Positions 17,752 to 26,986 of a stretch of 64,000 nt of DNA are shown in pieces. The notes beneath the pieces were generated by a model. The model was not told the DNA's origin. It did no database searches and saw nothing but the letters and a program-made list of their open reading frames with translations. Positions within the stretch are counted from its first letter, which is position 1, and each line of letters begins with the position of its first letter. Position numbers and translations under genes: made by a program. The DNA comes from Mycolicibacterium neworleansense (lineage in GTDB: Bacteria > Actinomycetota > Actinomycetes > Mycobacteriales > Mycobacteriaceae): positions 1,674,001-1,738,000 of the forward strand of contig NZ_CWKH01000002.1 of assembly GCF_001245615.1 (NCBI RefSeq). Direction: 5' to 3'.

Positions 17752-18723
17752 TTGAAGATCGTCGTAGCCGACTCGTACCTGATCGCCCACCGTGACCGCC
17801 TGGAAGCCGCGTTGCCCGAGCGTGCGGCCGTGAGCTGGCATGTCCCCGGCGACAGTCGGATCGTGGACGACCTGCGGGATGCCGAGGTGTTCGTGGGCAG
17901 CCGCTTCACGGCTGAGATGGCTGCTGTGGCAGACCGATTGCGCCTGGTGCACGTCAACGGGGCCGGCACGGACAAGATCGACTTCGACGGCCTCGGGTCA
18001 GAGGTCATGGTCGCCAACACGTTCAACCATGAGCAGTCCATCGCGGAGTACATCGCCGGCGCCGCGGTGATGCTGCGACGACATCTCCTGGAGCAGGACC
18101 GGGCGCTGCGGACGGGACGCTGGGCGAGCCCGGGCTATGACCGCACGATCGGGCAGTCGAGCTCGTTGCAGGGCGCCTGCGTCGGCTTCGTGGGATTCGG
18201 GCACATCGGCCGCAGCAGCTGGAATCTGCTGCGCGCCTTCGGAGCCGACGGTGCGGCAGTCACCGGCAGCGGGAACCTCGACGCCACCGCCGAAGGATTG
18301 CGCTGGGCCGCCGGCAGCGGCGGACTCGACCAGCTGATGGCCGAGTCGGAACTGGTCGTGGTGTGCGCGCCGCTGACCGAGCAGACCGTGGGCATGATAG
18401 GTGCGCCGCAGCTCGGTGCGCTCGGTGCCTCCGGTGTCCTGATCAATGTCGGGCGCGGCCCGCTGGTGGTGGAATCGGCCCTCTACGAAGCATTGTCGAC
18501 CGGCGTGATCGCCGCGGCGGCGATCGACGTGTGGTACCGCTATCCGGATGCCACCGGTTACGGCGAGCCGGCCGAATTGCCGTTCCATACGCTGCCGAAC
18601 GTGTTGATGACCCCGCACGTATCCGGGGTGACGGCCAATACGTTCGCCGCCAGGGCCGACGACATCGCCGTCAACATCGGCCGGCTCGAACGCGGTGAGC
18701 CGCTGAACAACCTGGTCCGGTGA
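17752..18723 (+). CDS. D-isomer-specific 2-hydroxyacid dehydrogenase, second copy
   Basis: A 323-residue NAD-dependent dehydrogenase, last gene of the transporter operon. It starts with TTG at 17752, supported by an AGAGGGA ribosome-binding site 5-6 nt upstream, since no ATG or GTG fits. The Rossmann motif is VGFVGFGHIGRSSWNLL. Family signatures are LINVGRGPLVVESALYEAL and the catalytic histidine in MTPHVSGVTANTF. It differs strongly from the copy at 8028 (VWYRYPD in place of VFTDEP), so the two are not recent duplicates. The substrate is unknown. Confidence 0.85.
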   Translation: MKIVVADSYLIAHRDRLEAALPERAAVSWHVPGDSRIVDDLRDAEVFVGSRFTAEMAAVADRLRLVHVNGAGTDKIDFDGLGSEVMVANTFNHEQSIAEYIAGAAVMLRRHLLEQDRALRTGRWASPGYDRTIGQSSSLQGACVGFVGFGHIGRSSWNLLRAFGADGAAVTGSGNLDATAEGLRWAAGSGGLDQLMAESELVVVCAPLTEQTVGMIGAPQLGALGASGVLINVGRGPLVVESALYEALSTGVIAAAAIDVWYRYPDATGYGEPAELPFHTLPNVLMTPHVSGVTANTFAARADDIAVNIGRLERGEPLNNLVR

Positions 18724-18730
18724 CGACCGG

Positions 18731-19264
18731 TTACCAGTTGTAGTAGCCCCCCTCGGGGCCGAGCATGCGTTCCAGCCGGGCCCGGTTGATGCGGGCCAAC
18801 TCGTTGCGGACGACCTTGCGTTCGGTGTCACGGTCGTTGTGCAACCGATCGACGACCCCGGTCATGGCCCGGTGCGCGCAGCAGTCCTCGACGAACATCA
18901 CGAAGCCGAACCCGAACCGCTCGGCGTAGTGCTGGACCTCGGCGTTGAGCTGTGCCATCACCGCGGGATCGTCGTCCCACACCGAGCACTGTTCGCACAC
19001 CGACTTCGGGCTGCGCGGCCGTCTGCCGATGTGCGGATAGGCCTGCAGCACGCGGTCGATGGAATCCTCACCGAGGCTGAACAGCAGGGCGTCGGCCTGG
19101 CGGAACAGCGAGTCGTGGTCGGCGAACGGCCGTCCTCCGGCCAGGTCGGTGGACAGGACCACGCTGTAACAGCACTCGTACACGGCGTGCACCGCACGCC
19201 GCAGGGGCAATGCGTTGTACGCCTCAAGTCCCATGCCCTGATGCATCAACACCTGGTCAATCAT
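18731..19264 (-). CDS. 2-oxo-4-hydroxy-4-carboxy-5-ureidoimidazoline (OHCU) decarboxylase-like protein
   Basis: A 177-residue all-helical protein related to UraD, the third enzyme of urate-to-allantoin conversion. Family-like features are YECCYSVVLSTDLAGGRPF, the AYPHIGRRPRS segment in place of the usual AHPxLG loop, and YAERFGFGFVMFVEDC. The catalytic His and Glu cannot be assigned with certainty. No other urate gene is nearby, so it may have a different role. It lies convergent to the sugar-acid operon and upstream of no obvious partner. An extra ATG seven codons in is an alternative start. Confidence 0.65.
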   Translation of the reverse strand: MIDQVLMHQGMGLEAYNALPLRRAVHAVYECCYSVVLSTDLAGGRPFADHDSLFRQADALLFSLGEDSIDRVLQAYPHIGRRPRSPKSVCEQCSVWDDDPAVMAQLNAEVQHYAERFGFGFVMFVEDCCAHRAMTGVVDRLHNDRDTERKVVRNELARINRARLERMLGPEGGYYNW

Positions 19265-19325
19265 GGAAGGCGCAGGGCACAGGGGAGTTACCCCATGTTA
19301 CAGCGAGGCTAAATCAGTGGCCGTC

Positions 19326-19341
19326 GATCGGCGGGCCGATC
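19326..19341 (-). terminator. Possible short hairpin at the ppa stop codon
   Basis: GATCGGC and GCCGATC form a 7-bp inverted repeat straddling the ppa stop, on the transcript's 3' side. The loop is only 2-4 nt and there is no U-run, so this is at best a weak terminator. Confidence 0.25.
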
Positions 19342-19828
19342 AGTGTCCTTCGGTCTTGAACCGCTCGATCGAGCGCTGCAGTTCGGCCTCGGCCTCTTCG
19401 CGGCCCACCCAGTCGGCGGTCTTGACGAACTTGCCCGGCTCCAGGTCCTTGTAGTGCACGAAGAAGTGCTTGATGGCGTCGAGCTCGAACTGCGACACAT
19501 CGCCGAGGTCCTGGATGTGGTCCCAGCGCGGATCCCCGGCGGGCACGCACAGCAACTTGTCGTCGCCGCCGGCCTCATCGGTCATCTTGAACATCGCGAC
19601 GGGGCGGGCCTCGACGGTGCAGCCGGGGAACACCGACTCGGGCAGCAGGACCAGCGCGTCCAGCGGATCGCCGTCCTCGCCGAGGGTGTTCTCGAAGAAC
19701 CCGTAGTCGGTCGGGTAACCGAACGAGGTGTAGAGGTAGCGGTCGAGCTTGACCCGGCCGGTCTCGTGGTCAACCTCGTACTTGTTGCGCGAACCCTTCG
19801 GGATCTCGATGACGACGTCGAACTTCAC
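19340..19828 (-). CDS. ppa: Inorganic pyrophosphatase, family I
   Basis: This cytoplasmic Mg2+ enzyme hydrolyses pyrophosphate to phosphate and drives biosynthetic reactions. It is 162 residues, the bacterial family I length. Active-site residues appear in [39 protein letters not shown] (split around residues 37-60) and [16 protein letters not shown]. The start is GTG at 19826-19828 with a GAAGGAG ribosome-binding site; the much longer upstream open frame is not coding because it overlaps dacB antisense. It is divergent from dacB. Confidence 0.96.
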   Translation of the reverse strand: MKFDVVIEIPKGSRNKYEVDHETGRVKLDRYLYTSFGYPTDYGFFENTLGEDGDPLDALVLLPESVFPGCTVEARPVAMFKMTDEAGGDDKLLCVPAGDPRWDHIQDLGDVSQFELDAIKHFFVHYKDLEPGKFVKTADWVGREEAEAELQRSIERFKTEGH

Positions 19829-19955
19829 CGTCGCGGCTCCTTCGCATCTGCGGTCAGGCGTTGGTCGTCGGGCGACGACGCGGGTCAACCCTAATGGAGC
19901 GATAGTCTGGCCTAAACGGGTGGCTCGTCCCCACCACCGGCAGAGCAGGAGAAAT
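19829..19955. promoter_or_regulatory. Divergent promoter region between ppa and dacB
   Basis: A 127-bp spacer holding both promoters. For dacB a candidate -10 TAGTCT sits at 19903-19908 with a weak upstream -35 (GTCAAC near 19884). The ppa ribosome-binding site GAAGGAG lies at the left edge. No operator is seen. Confidence 0.3.
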
Positions 19956-21335
19956 ATGCGGCCCACACGGTGGCGGCAGTCCACCCATGTGGCGGTTGGC
20001 GTCGTGGTCCTGGTGCTGGTCGCCGCTGTTGTGGCGGTTGCTGCCGTACTCACCGGGCACCGCTCCAGCGAAGCCGAGGCCGTCGCGCCTGCGCCCGCGG
20101 CGGCGACCGCGAGCCCGGGCATCGTCCCGGTGGACATGTCGGCGCCGATGCCGACGGTGAGTGGGCTGGCGGCCGCGCTGGCACCGGCTCTGGCGAATCC
20201 CGATCTGGGCGACGTGACCGGGCGGATCACCGACGCCGAGACCGGAGCCGAACTGTGGGAACAGAATTCCGGGGTGCCGATGCAGCCGGCCTCGGTCAAC
20301 AAGGTGCTGACGACGGCTGCCGCGTTGCTGACTCTGGACCGCAATGCCCGGTTGGCCACCACGGTCCTGGCCGTGGACTCGCAGCCGGGTCTGGTGGTGC
20401 TCAAGGGCGGCGGGGACACCACGTTGTCGGCGGCGCCCGAGGACACCGATACCTGGTACAAGGGGGCGGCCCGGATCAGTGACCTGGCCGATCAGGTGCG
20501 CAGCAGCGGCATCACGGTGACCGCGGTGCGGGTGGACACCAGCGAGTACAGCGGTCCGACGATGGCGCCGGGCTGGGATCCCGCCGACATCGAGGGCGGC
20601 GACATCGCCCCGATGGAACCGGTGATGCTCGACGGCGGCCGCATCCAGCCGACGACGGTCGAATCCCGGCGGTCGACGACACCGGCCCTCGATGCGGGCC
20701 GGGCCCTGGCGGTCGCGCTCAAGGTCGATCCCGCGTCGGTGACGGTGCTGCCAAGCGCGGTTTCGGGCAAGCAGATCGCCGCCGTGCAGTCGGCGCCGCT
20801 GATCGAGCGGCTGCGCCAGATGATGAACGAGTCCGACAACGTGATGGCCGAGTCGATCGCCCGCGAGGTTGCCGCCCAGATGCACCGGCCGCAGAGCTTC
20901 GACGGCGGGGTCGACGCGGTGCTGAGCCAACTCGAAGGCATCGGCATCGACATGTCGGCCGCCAAGCTGGTCGATTCCAGCGGCCTGTCGGTCGATGACC
21001 GGCTGAGCGCCCGGATTCTCGACGAGGTGGTCAACGTCGCGGCAGGCAACACCGAACCGGCCATGCGGCCGTTGGTGGACCTGCTTCCCATCGCCGGCGG
21101 CAGCGGCACGCTGTCCAACCGCTACCTGGACACCGACGCCGGCCGTGACGCCGCGGGCTGGCTGCGGGCCAAGACGGGGTCGTTGACCGGGACCAACGCC
21201 CTGGCCGGCATCGTCACCGACGACAGCGGGCGGGTGCTGACGTTCGCGCTGATCTCCAACAATGCCGGGCCCACCGGGCGCACCGCGATCGACGAGCTGG
21301 CCGCCGTGCTGCGGTCCTGCGGGTGTGGCACGTGA
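19956..21335 (+). CDS. dacB: D-alanyl-D-alanine carboxypeptidase/endopeptidase, PBP4 (DacB) family
   Basis: A 459-residue cell-wall enzyme that trims peptidoglycan stem peptides outside the membrane. A short cationic N-terminus and a hydrophobic segment at about residues 10-31 provide a signal or anchor. The three penicillin-binding motifs are present: SVNK in [15 protein letters not shown] in [12 protein letters not shown], and KTG in [14 protein letters not shown]. It is slightly shorter than E. coli PBP4. The start ATG 19956 has an AGGAGA ribosome-binding site. A candidate -10 TAGTCT lies at 19903-19908. The stop overlaps the next GTG start. Confidence 0.93.
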   Translation: MRPTRWRQSTHVAVGVVVLVLVAAVVAVAAVLTGHRSSEAEAVAPAPAAATASPGIVPVDMSAPMPTVSGLAAALAPALANPDLGDVTGRITDAETGAELWEQNSGVPMQPASVNKVLTTAAALLTLDRNARLATTVLAVDSQPGLVVLKGGGDTTLSAAPEDTDTWYKGAARISDLADQVRSSGITVTAVRVDTSEYSGPTMAPGWDPADIEGGDIAPMEPVMLDGGRIQPTTVESRRSTTPALDAGRALAVALKVDPASVTVLPSAVSGKQIAAVQSAPLIERLRQMMNESDNVMAESIAREVAAQMHRPQSFDGGVDAVLSQLEGIGIDMSAAKLVDSSGLSVDDRLSARILDEVVNVAAGNTEPAMRPLVDLLPIAGGSGTLSNRYLDTDAGRDAAGWLRAKTGSLTGTNALAGIVTDDSGRVLTFALISNNAGPTGRTAIDELAAVLRSCGCGT

Positions 21336-22399
21336 ACGATCGGGTCGCCGTGACCGCGGGACGCGCGGTGGACTGGGATTTCGCCGCCGCGGTCGGGGCG
21401 AAGCTGGTCCGGCCGGCCCCGGCTACCACCGACTACACCCGCAACCAGCTGATCGAGCAGCTCTCGGAGAGTTCGAAGTCCGCTGAGCTGCCGGTGCGTG
21501 AGGTGACCGGTTTGAACGAGGGCGCGGAGGTGCCCGAGGCCCGCGTGGTGGACCGTCCGCAGTGGATCCGGGCGGCCACACGTTCGATGCGGGTGATGAC
21601 CACCGGCGTCCAGCCTGGTGACGAAAGCGACACGCAGAAGCCGGGATTCATCACCGGACGGGTCACCGGGGCGCAGACCGGTGCGGTGCTGGCGTTCATC
21701 TCCTCAGGCATCCTCGGGCAATACGACCCGTTCGGTCCCGACGGCGGCGAGCTGTTGCTGGTGTATCCCAACGTCATCGCGGTGGAACGCCAATTACGGG
21801 TCAGCCCGGCTGATTTCCGGCTCTGGGTGTGTCTGCACGAGGTCACGCACCGGGTGCAGTTCCGCGCCAATCCCTGGCTGACCGACCACATGTCGCAGGC
21901 CCTGGCAGTGCTCACCCAGGACGCGGGTGAGGATGTCGCCGAGGTGGCGGGCCGGCTCGCCCAGTTCGTCCGCAATCAGCGCAACGGGTCGGAGCCGGAC
22001 CCGAATTCGAAGGGTGTGCTGGGCCTGATGCGCGCCGTGCAGGCCGAGCCGCAGCGCCGCGCGCTGGACCAGCTGCTGGTGCTGGGCACGCTGCTGGAGG
22101 GCCATGCCGATCACGTGATGGACGCCGTCGGCCCCGCGGTGGTGCCGACGGTCTCCACCATCCGGCGCCGCTTCGACGACCGCAGGCAGCGGAAGCAGCC
22201 TCCGCTGCAGCGCGTGGTCCGCACGCTGCTGGGATTCGACGCCAAGCTGAGTCAGTACACGCGGGGCAAGGCGTTCGTCGACCATGTGGTGGGCGCCGTC
22301 GGGATGGCCCGGTTCAACACGATCTGGTCCGGTCCCGACACCCTGCCGCAGCCCGAAGAGATCGACGAACCGCAACGATGGATCGATCGGGTGCTGTAG
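21332..22399 (+). CDS. Zinc-metalloprotease-like protein (DUF2342, F420-associated family)
   Basis: A 355-residue protein of the actinobacterial family annotated as coenzyme F420 biosynthesis-associated or zinc-dependent metalloprotease. The HExxH zinc motif is visible as LHEVTH at about residues 170-175, in WVCLHEVTHRVQF. Other conserved blocks are VDWDFAAAVGAKL at the N-terminus and LVLGTLLEGHADHVMDAVG. The start is GTG overlapping the dacB stop (GTGA), and its 3' end overlaps tilS by 22 nt, so dacB, this gene, tilS and hpt look like one operon. The order matches Rv3627c-Rv3624c of M. tuberculosis from memory. No proteolytic substrate is known. Confidence 0.85.
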   Translation: MNDRVAVTAGRAVDWDFAAAVGAKLVRPAPATTDYTRNQLIEQLSESSKSAELPVREVTGLNEGAEVPEARVVDRPQWIRAATRSMRVMTTGVQPGDESDTQKPGFITGRVTGAQTGAVLAFISSGILGQYDPFGPDGGELLLVYPNVIAVERQLRVSPADFRLWVCLHEVTHRVQFRANPWLTDHMSQALAVLTQDAGEDVAEVAGRLAQFVRNQRNGSEPDPNSKGVLGLMRAVQAEPQRRALDQLLVLGTLLEGHADHVMDAVGPAVVPTVSTIRRRFDDRRQRKQPPLQRVVRTLLGFDAKLSQYTRGKAFVDHVVGAVGMARFNTIWSGPDTLPQPEEIDEPQRWIDRVL

Positions 22400-23337
22400 C
22401 CGCGCTGCGGCAATCGGTGGCGGCCGACGCCGGGGGCATCGACGGCTCCACCTGGTGCGTCGCACTGTCGGGCGGTCCGGACTCCCTGGCGCTGACCGCG
22501 GTCGCGGCGAACCTGCGGCCCACCACCGCGCTGATCGTCGACCACGGGCTGCAGTCCGGATCCGACACGGTCGCCGACGCCGCGCGCCGACAGGCGCTGG
22601 CTCTGGGATGCGTTGCAGCGCAGGTGATTACCGTCGAGGTCGGCCGTGCCGGCGGCCCGGAGGCGGCGGCGCGTCAGGCCCGTTACGCCGCACTGGATGC
22701 GGCACGTGACGGCGCACCGGTACTGCTGGGCCACACCCTCGACGATCAGGCCGAGACGGTGCTGCTGGGGTTGGGCCGCGGATCGGGCGCCCGCTCGATC
22801 GCGGGGATGCGGCCGCACGACCCGCCGTGGCACCGGCCGCTGCTGGGCGTGCGGCGCACGCTGACCCACGCGGTCTGCGACCAACTCGGCCTCACCCCGT
22901 GGCAGGACCCGCACAATGCCGACCGCCGGTTCACCCGGGTCCGGTTGCGCCACGAGGTGCTGCCGCTGCTGGAGGACGTGCTCGGCGGCGGAGTGGCCGA
23001 GGCGCTGGCCCGCACCGCCACCGCGCTGCGGGAGGACACCGAGACACTCGATGCCCTCGCCGGCGAGGCCCTGGCCGGGGCGCGCACCGGGCCCGGCGGT
23101 CTGGACACCGCCCGGTTGGCGGCACTGCCCGGCGCGTTGCGGCGCCGCGTGATCCGGGTCTGGTTGCTGGACGGCGGCGCGTGTGATCTGACCGACATCC
23201 AGATCCGTGCGGTCGACCGGTTGGTGACGGCCTGGCGCGGGCAGGGCGGCGTGGCCGTCGGTTCCGGGCTGCGCAAACAGCGGTTGTTCGCGGCGCGGCA
23301 TGGCGGAGCGCTGAAGTTGCACACCGAACCGGTGTAG
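22378..23337 (+). CDS. tilS: tRNA(Ile)-lysidine synthetase
   Basis: It modifies C34 of the CAU-anticodon tRNA-Ile to lysidine, an essential step that changes both codon and amino-acid identity. The protein has 319 residues, the compact actinobacterial form. The ATP-pyrophosphatase PP-loop is SGGPDS at residues 31-36. Also visible are [20 protein letters not shown] and [12 protein letters not shown]. The ATG lies inside the 3' end of the preceding gene, indicating coupling. The gene precedes hpt, as is common in many bacteria. Confidence 0.94.
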   Translation: MDRSGAVAALRQSVAADAGGIDGSTWCVALSGGPDSLALTAVAANLRPTTALIVDHGLQSGSDTVADAARRQALALGCVAAQVITVEVGRAGGPEAAARQARYAALDAARDGAPVLLGHTLDDQAETVLLGLGRGSGARSIAGMRPHDPPWHRPLLGVRRTLTHAVCDQLGLTPWQDPHNADRRFTRVRLRHEVLPLLEDVLGGGVAEALARTATALREDTETLDALAGEALAGARTGPGGLDTARLAALPGALRRRVIRVWLLDGGACDLTDIQIRAVDRLVTAWRGQGGVAVGSGLRKQRLFAARHGGALKLHTEPV

Positions 23338-23383
23338 CGATCCGCGTTGGAAAGCGGCCCCCTCACGTGGCACGCTGTTCGGT

Positions 23384-23962
23384 GTGGCTGTCGACTCTGC
23401 CGAGCTGTATGCGGGAGACATCAAATCGGTGCTGTTGTCCGAAGAGCAGATCCGGACCCGCACCGTCGAACTCGCCGAGATGATTGCCGAGGAGTACCGA
23501 GACAATCTGGGCAACGACGACCTGCTGTTGGTCACCGTGCTCAAGGGCGCGGTCATGTTCGTCACCGATCTGGCCCGCACCATCCCGTTGCCCACGCAGC
23601 TGGAGTTCATGGCGGTCAGCTCGTACGGCTCGTCCACCTCTTCCTCGGGCGTGGTGCGGATCCTCAAAGATCTCGACCGCGACATCAATGACCGCGACGT
23701 GCTGATCGTCGAGGACATCATCGACTCCGGCCTCACGCTGTCCTGGTTGCTGCGCAACCTGGCCACCCGTCGTCCCCGCTCGCTGCGGGTGTGCACGCTG
23801 CTGCGTAAGCCCGAGGCGGTACGCACCGAACTCGACGTGGCCTACGTGGGCTTCGACATCCCCAACGAGTTCGTCGTCGGCTACGGCCTGGACTTCGCCG
23901 AGCGATACCGCGACCTGCCCTACATCGGCACCCTCGAACCAAAGGTGTACGAAACGCCCTGA
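23384..23962 (+). CDS. hpt: Hypoxanthine-guanine phosphoribosyltransferase
   Basis: A purine-salvage enzyme that makes IMP and GMP from PRPP. It has 192 residues with GTG start. The PRPP-binding motif [14 protein letters not shown] is central, and the flexible-loop region [17 protein letters not shown] precedes it. The C-terminal [20 protein letters not shown] provides base-stacking and metal contacts. It lies 46 bp after tilS on the same strand and probably shares its operon. In M. tuberculosis the homologue is next to tilS as well. Confidence 0.95.
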   Translation: MAVDSAELYAGDIKSVLLSEEQIRTRTVELAEMIAEEYRDNLGNDDLLLVTVLKGAVMFVTDLARTIPLPTQLEFMAVSSYGSSTSSSGVVRILKDLDRDINDRDVLIVEDIIDSGLTLSWLLRNLATRRPRSLRVCTLLRKPEAVRTELDVAYVGFDIPNEFVVGYGLDFAERYRDLPYIGTLEPKVYETP

Positions 23963-24008
23963 GCCGGAGGCTTACAAAAAGGCGGGGTCCGGCGCAGAAT
24001 CTTGAGGC

Positions 24009-26234
24009 ATGGCTGATACCCGTACGGCCCTTCGGATCTGCCCCTTCTGCGAGGCCACCTGCGGCCTGACGCTGACCATCGACGACGGCGTGGTGACCGC
24101 CGCCCGCGGCGACCGCGATGACGTGTTCAGCGCCGGTTTCATCTGCCCCAAAGGCGCCAGCTTCGGGGAGCTCGACAACGATCCGGACCGGCTGACCCAG
24201 CCCTTGATCCGCCGTGACGGCGTGCTGACCGAGGCCACCTGGGATGAGGCGTATGCCGTCGTCACCGAGCGGCTCGGCGCGGTGATCGGTGCGCACGGCG
24301 GATCCTCGGTGGGGGTGTACCTCGGCAACCCGAACGCGCACACCATCGCGGGCAGCCTTTACGCCCCGCTGATCATCCGGGGCCTGGGCACCCGGCAGGT
24401 GTTCAGTGCCAGCACCCTGGACCAGATGCCCAAACATGTGGCGCTGGGTCTGATGTTCGGAAGCGCGGTCGCGTTCACCGTGCCCGATCTGGACCGCACC
24501 GACTACCTGGTGATCATCGGCGCAAATCCGCTGGTGTCCAACGGCAGCCTGGCGACCGCCGCCGATTTCCCTGGCAAGCTGCGGGCGCTGCACAAGCGTG
24601 GCGGCAAGCTCGTCGTCATCGACCCCGCCCGCACCCAGACAGCCAAACTCGCCGACCGGCACCTCGCGCCCCGGCCGGGCACCGATGCGGCCCTGCTGTT
24701 CGCCATCGTGCACGTGCTGTTCGAGGAGGATCTCGTCGACCTCGGCCGGCTCGCCGAGCACGTCACCGGCGTCGAGCAGGTCCGTGCGCTGGCCGATGAG
24801 TTCTCGCCCGAGGCTGTCGCCCCGGCGTGCGGCGTCGGCGCCGACGAGATCAGAGAACTGGCCCGCGAGCTCGCGGCAGCCCCGACGGCAGCCGTCTACG
24901 GCCGCATCGGCACCTCCACGGTTGAATTCGGGACCATCGGCAGCTGGCTCGTCGACGTCATCAACATCCTCACCGGCAACCTCGACCGGCCCGGCGGGGC
25001 GATGTTCGCGCTCGGAGCTGCCGCGCCCGCACCGCGTCCGCCGAGACCGGGCCGTGGCTTCAAGACCGGCCGGTGGGCCAGCCGGGTATCGGGCTATCCC
25101 GAAGCGCTGTCCGAACTGCCGGCGGCCGCGCTCGCCGAGGAGATCGACACCGCGGGCGAGGGACAGATCAAGGCGATGATCACGATCGCGGGCAACCCGG
25201 TGCTGTCCGCACCCGACGGCGACCGGCTCGACCGGGCGCTGGACAGCGTGGAATTCATGTTGTCCGTCGACCCGTATCTCAACGAGACCACCCGCCACGC
25301 CGACGTCATCCTGCCGCCGCCCCCGCCGGCTCGCAGCGCGCATTTCGACGTCGCGCTGAACAACCTCGCGGTACGCAACAACGTGCGGTACTCCTCGCCG
25401 GCGTTGCCGCTCGACGGTCGGCCCGACGAGCCCGAGATCCTGTCCCGGCTCGCGCTGATCCTCTACGGCATCGGGGCCGACGGGGACCCGGCGCTCGTCG
25501 ACGCGCAGGTGATCGCCACGACGCTGGCCAAGGAGACCGCCGACCCCTGTTCGCCGGTGGCCGGGCGAGACGTCGACGAGCTCACCGCGATGCTCTATCC
25601 GGGGCCGGGCTACGAGCGCCGCCTCGACATGATGCTGCGGCTCGGCCCCTACGGCGACGCGTTCGGCGCCAGGCCCGACGGGCTGACCATGGAGCGGTTG
25701 AAGGCCAGCCCGCACGGTATCGACCTCGGGCCGCTGCAACCACGGATTCCGGAGATACTTCGAACCCCAAGTGGGCGAATCGAACTCGCGCCGGAGCCGA
25801 TCGTCGCCGACGTGGCGCGGCTGCGCGACGCGCTCGGCCGCACGGCAGGAGGGTTCCTGCTGATCGGCAGGCGCCACCTGCGGTCCAACAACAGCTGGAT
25901 GCACAATCTGCCTGCGCTGTCGGGCGGCTCCAACCGGTGCACCCTGCAGATCCATCCCGACGACGCGGCCGATCTGGGGCTGACCGACATCGCCGTGATC
26001 AAGGGCCCGGGCGGTGAACTGCTCGCCCCGGTCGAGGTGAACGACGGCATGCGCCGCGGCGTGGTCTCGCTACCGCACGGCTGGGGTCATGACCGCGGCG
26101 GAACCGGTCAGCAACTCGCGGCCAGCCGGCCCGGCGCCAACGTCAATCAGCTCAACGACGGTACCCATCTCGACCCGTTGTCGGGCACCGCGGTGCTCAA
26201 CGGCATCCCCGTCGACATCGCGCCTGCGGGCTGA
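24009..26234 (+). CDS. Molybdopterin (bis-MGD) oxidoreductase with N-terminal [4Fe-4S] site
   Basis: A 741-residue member of the DMSO reductase/formate dehydrogenase superfamily. The N-terminal iron-sulfur motif has C11, C14, C18 and C46 (CPFCEATCGL, then CPKGA). Molybdopterin-binding segments include YLVIIGANPLVSNGSLATA and the C-terminal domain with RRHLRSNNSWMHNLP and VVSLPHGWGH. No twin-arginine signal is present, so it acts in the cytoplasm. No dedicated electron-transfer subunit or cofactor gene lies next to it, so the partner and substrate are unknown. Annotated relatives are simply called molybdopterin oxidoreductases. Confidence 0.88.
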   Translation: MADTRTALRICPFCEATCGLTLTIDDGVVTAARGDRDDVFSAGFICPKGASFGELDNDPDRLTQPLIRRDGVLTEATWDEAYAVVTERLGAVIGAHGGSSVGVYLGNPNAHTIAGSLYAPLIIRGLGTRQVFSASTLDQMPKHVALGLMFGSAVAFTVPDLDRTDYLVIIGANPLVSNGSLATAADFPGKLRALHKRGGKLVVIDPARTQTAKLADRHLAPRPGTDAALLFAIVHVLFEEDLVDLGRLAEHVTGVEQVRALADEFSPEAVAPACGVGADEIRELARELAAAPTAAVYGRIGTSTVEFGTIGSWLVDVINILTGNLDRPGGAMFALGAAAPAPRPPRPGRGFKTGRWASRVSGYPEALSELPAAALAEEIDTAGEGQIKAMITIAGNPVLSAPDGDRLDRALDSVEFMLSVDPYLNETTRHADVILPPPPPARSAHFDVALNNLAVRNNVRYSSPALPLDGRPDEPEILSRLALILYGIGADGDPALVDAQVIATTLAKETADPCSPVAGRDVDELTAMLYPGPGYERRLDMMLRLGPYGDAFGARPDGLTMERLKASPHGIDLGPLQPRIPEILRTPSGRIELAPEPIVADVARLRDALGRTAGGFLLIGRRHLRSNNSWMHNLPALSGGSNRCTLQIHPDDAADLGLTDIAVIKGPGGELLAPVEVNDGMRRGVVSLPHGWGHDRGGTGQQLAASRPGANVNQLNDGTHLDPLSGTAVLNGIPVDIAPAG

Positions 26235-26239
26235 GCCGG

Positions 26240-26965
26240 CTAGGTGAGCTCCCAGACCACCGTCACCGAGAAGTCCACCGTCTGCTGACCGGGTTCCAGC
26301 GGAACGGCCTGCATCGCGGCGCGCGGCATCGGGGTGGGCGGGGGCGGGGTCGAGCCACCGGGCTGTTCAGAAATCGAGATCACCTTGCCCAGGTGCAGTC
26401 CGGACAACCCGGCGTACTGCTCGGCTCGGTTCTTGGCGTCGTCGAAGGCTCGGGCGCGGGCGTCGCGCACCAGGTCCGAATCGTCCTCGATCGAGTAGTC
26501 GACCGAGTTGATACGGGTGGCGTCGCCTCCGGTGCTCGCGATCAGGGCCAGGGTCTGTGAGGCCTTGGCGGTGTCGCGGATCTTGACCTTGACCGCATTG
26601 CTGGCGCGGTACCCCGAGATCGTGTTGTCGTTGAACTGCGGCTGCACGCTGACCTGTGTGGTGCTGATGTCCTTGCGGTCGATGCCCGATCCGACCAGCG
26701 CATCGATCACGGCCTGCTGCCGCTGACTCGACTGATTGAGCGCGCCCGACACGTCGGGGGCGCTGAACTCCATCGCCACGTCCGCGGTCAGGGTGTCCGG
26801 TACGCCCTGCACCTGGCCGGACCCGACGACGGTCACCTGCCGGGCGCCGTCGGGTGCGCCCCCTGCGGGGCCTGAGGTGGTATCGCAGGCGCTTGCACTG
26901 ACGGCGATCAATCCCGCCGCGGCAACGCCGAGGACCCGTAACTTCGCATTCCCAGCGATCGGCAT
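26240..26965 (-). CDS. lpqG: SIMPL-domain lipoprotein, LpqG-like
   Basis: A 241-residue exported protein with a lipobox: the signal peptide ends in SASAC, with the lipidated Cys at about residue 27. The rest is a SIMPL (DUF541) domain, with RQVTVVGSGQVQGVPDTLTA at its start and ARARAFDDAKNRAEQYAGLSG near the end. SIMPL proteins are periplasmic or cell-envelope proteins of unclear function. Position next to hpt and orientation agree with M. tuberculosis Rv3623 (LpqG), recalled from memory. Its stop lies 6 bp from the convergent oxidoreductase stop. Confidence 0.85.
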   Translation of the reverse strand: MPIAGNAKLRVLGVAAAGLIAVSASACDTTSGPAGGAPDGARQVTVVGSGQVQGVPDTLTADVAMEFSAPDVSGALNQSSQRQQAVIDALVGSGIDRKDISTTQVSVQPQFNDNTISGYRASNAVKVKIRDTAKASQTLALIASTGGDATRINSVDYSIEDDSDLVRDARARAFDDAKNRAEQYAGLSGLHLGKVISISEQPGGSTPPPPTPMPRAAMQAVPLEPGQQTVDFSVTVVWELT

Positions 26966-26986
26966 GAGGCGAACCCTACCGGGACA

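Noticed and set aside
19829..20461. Long N-terminal extension of inorganic pyrophosphatase
   Set aside because: It overlaps dacB on the opposite strand and is not family-like. The GTG at 19828 with GAAGGAG gives the standard 162-residue enzyme.
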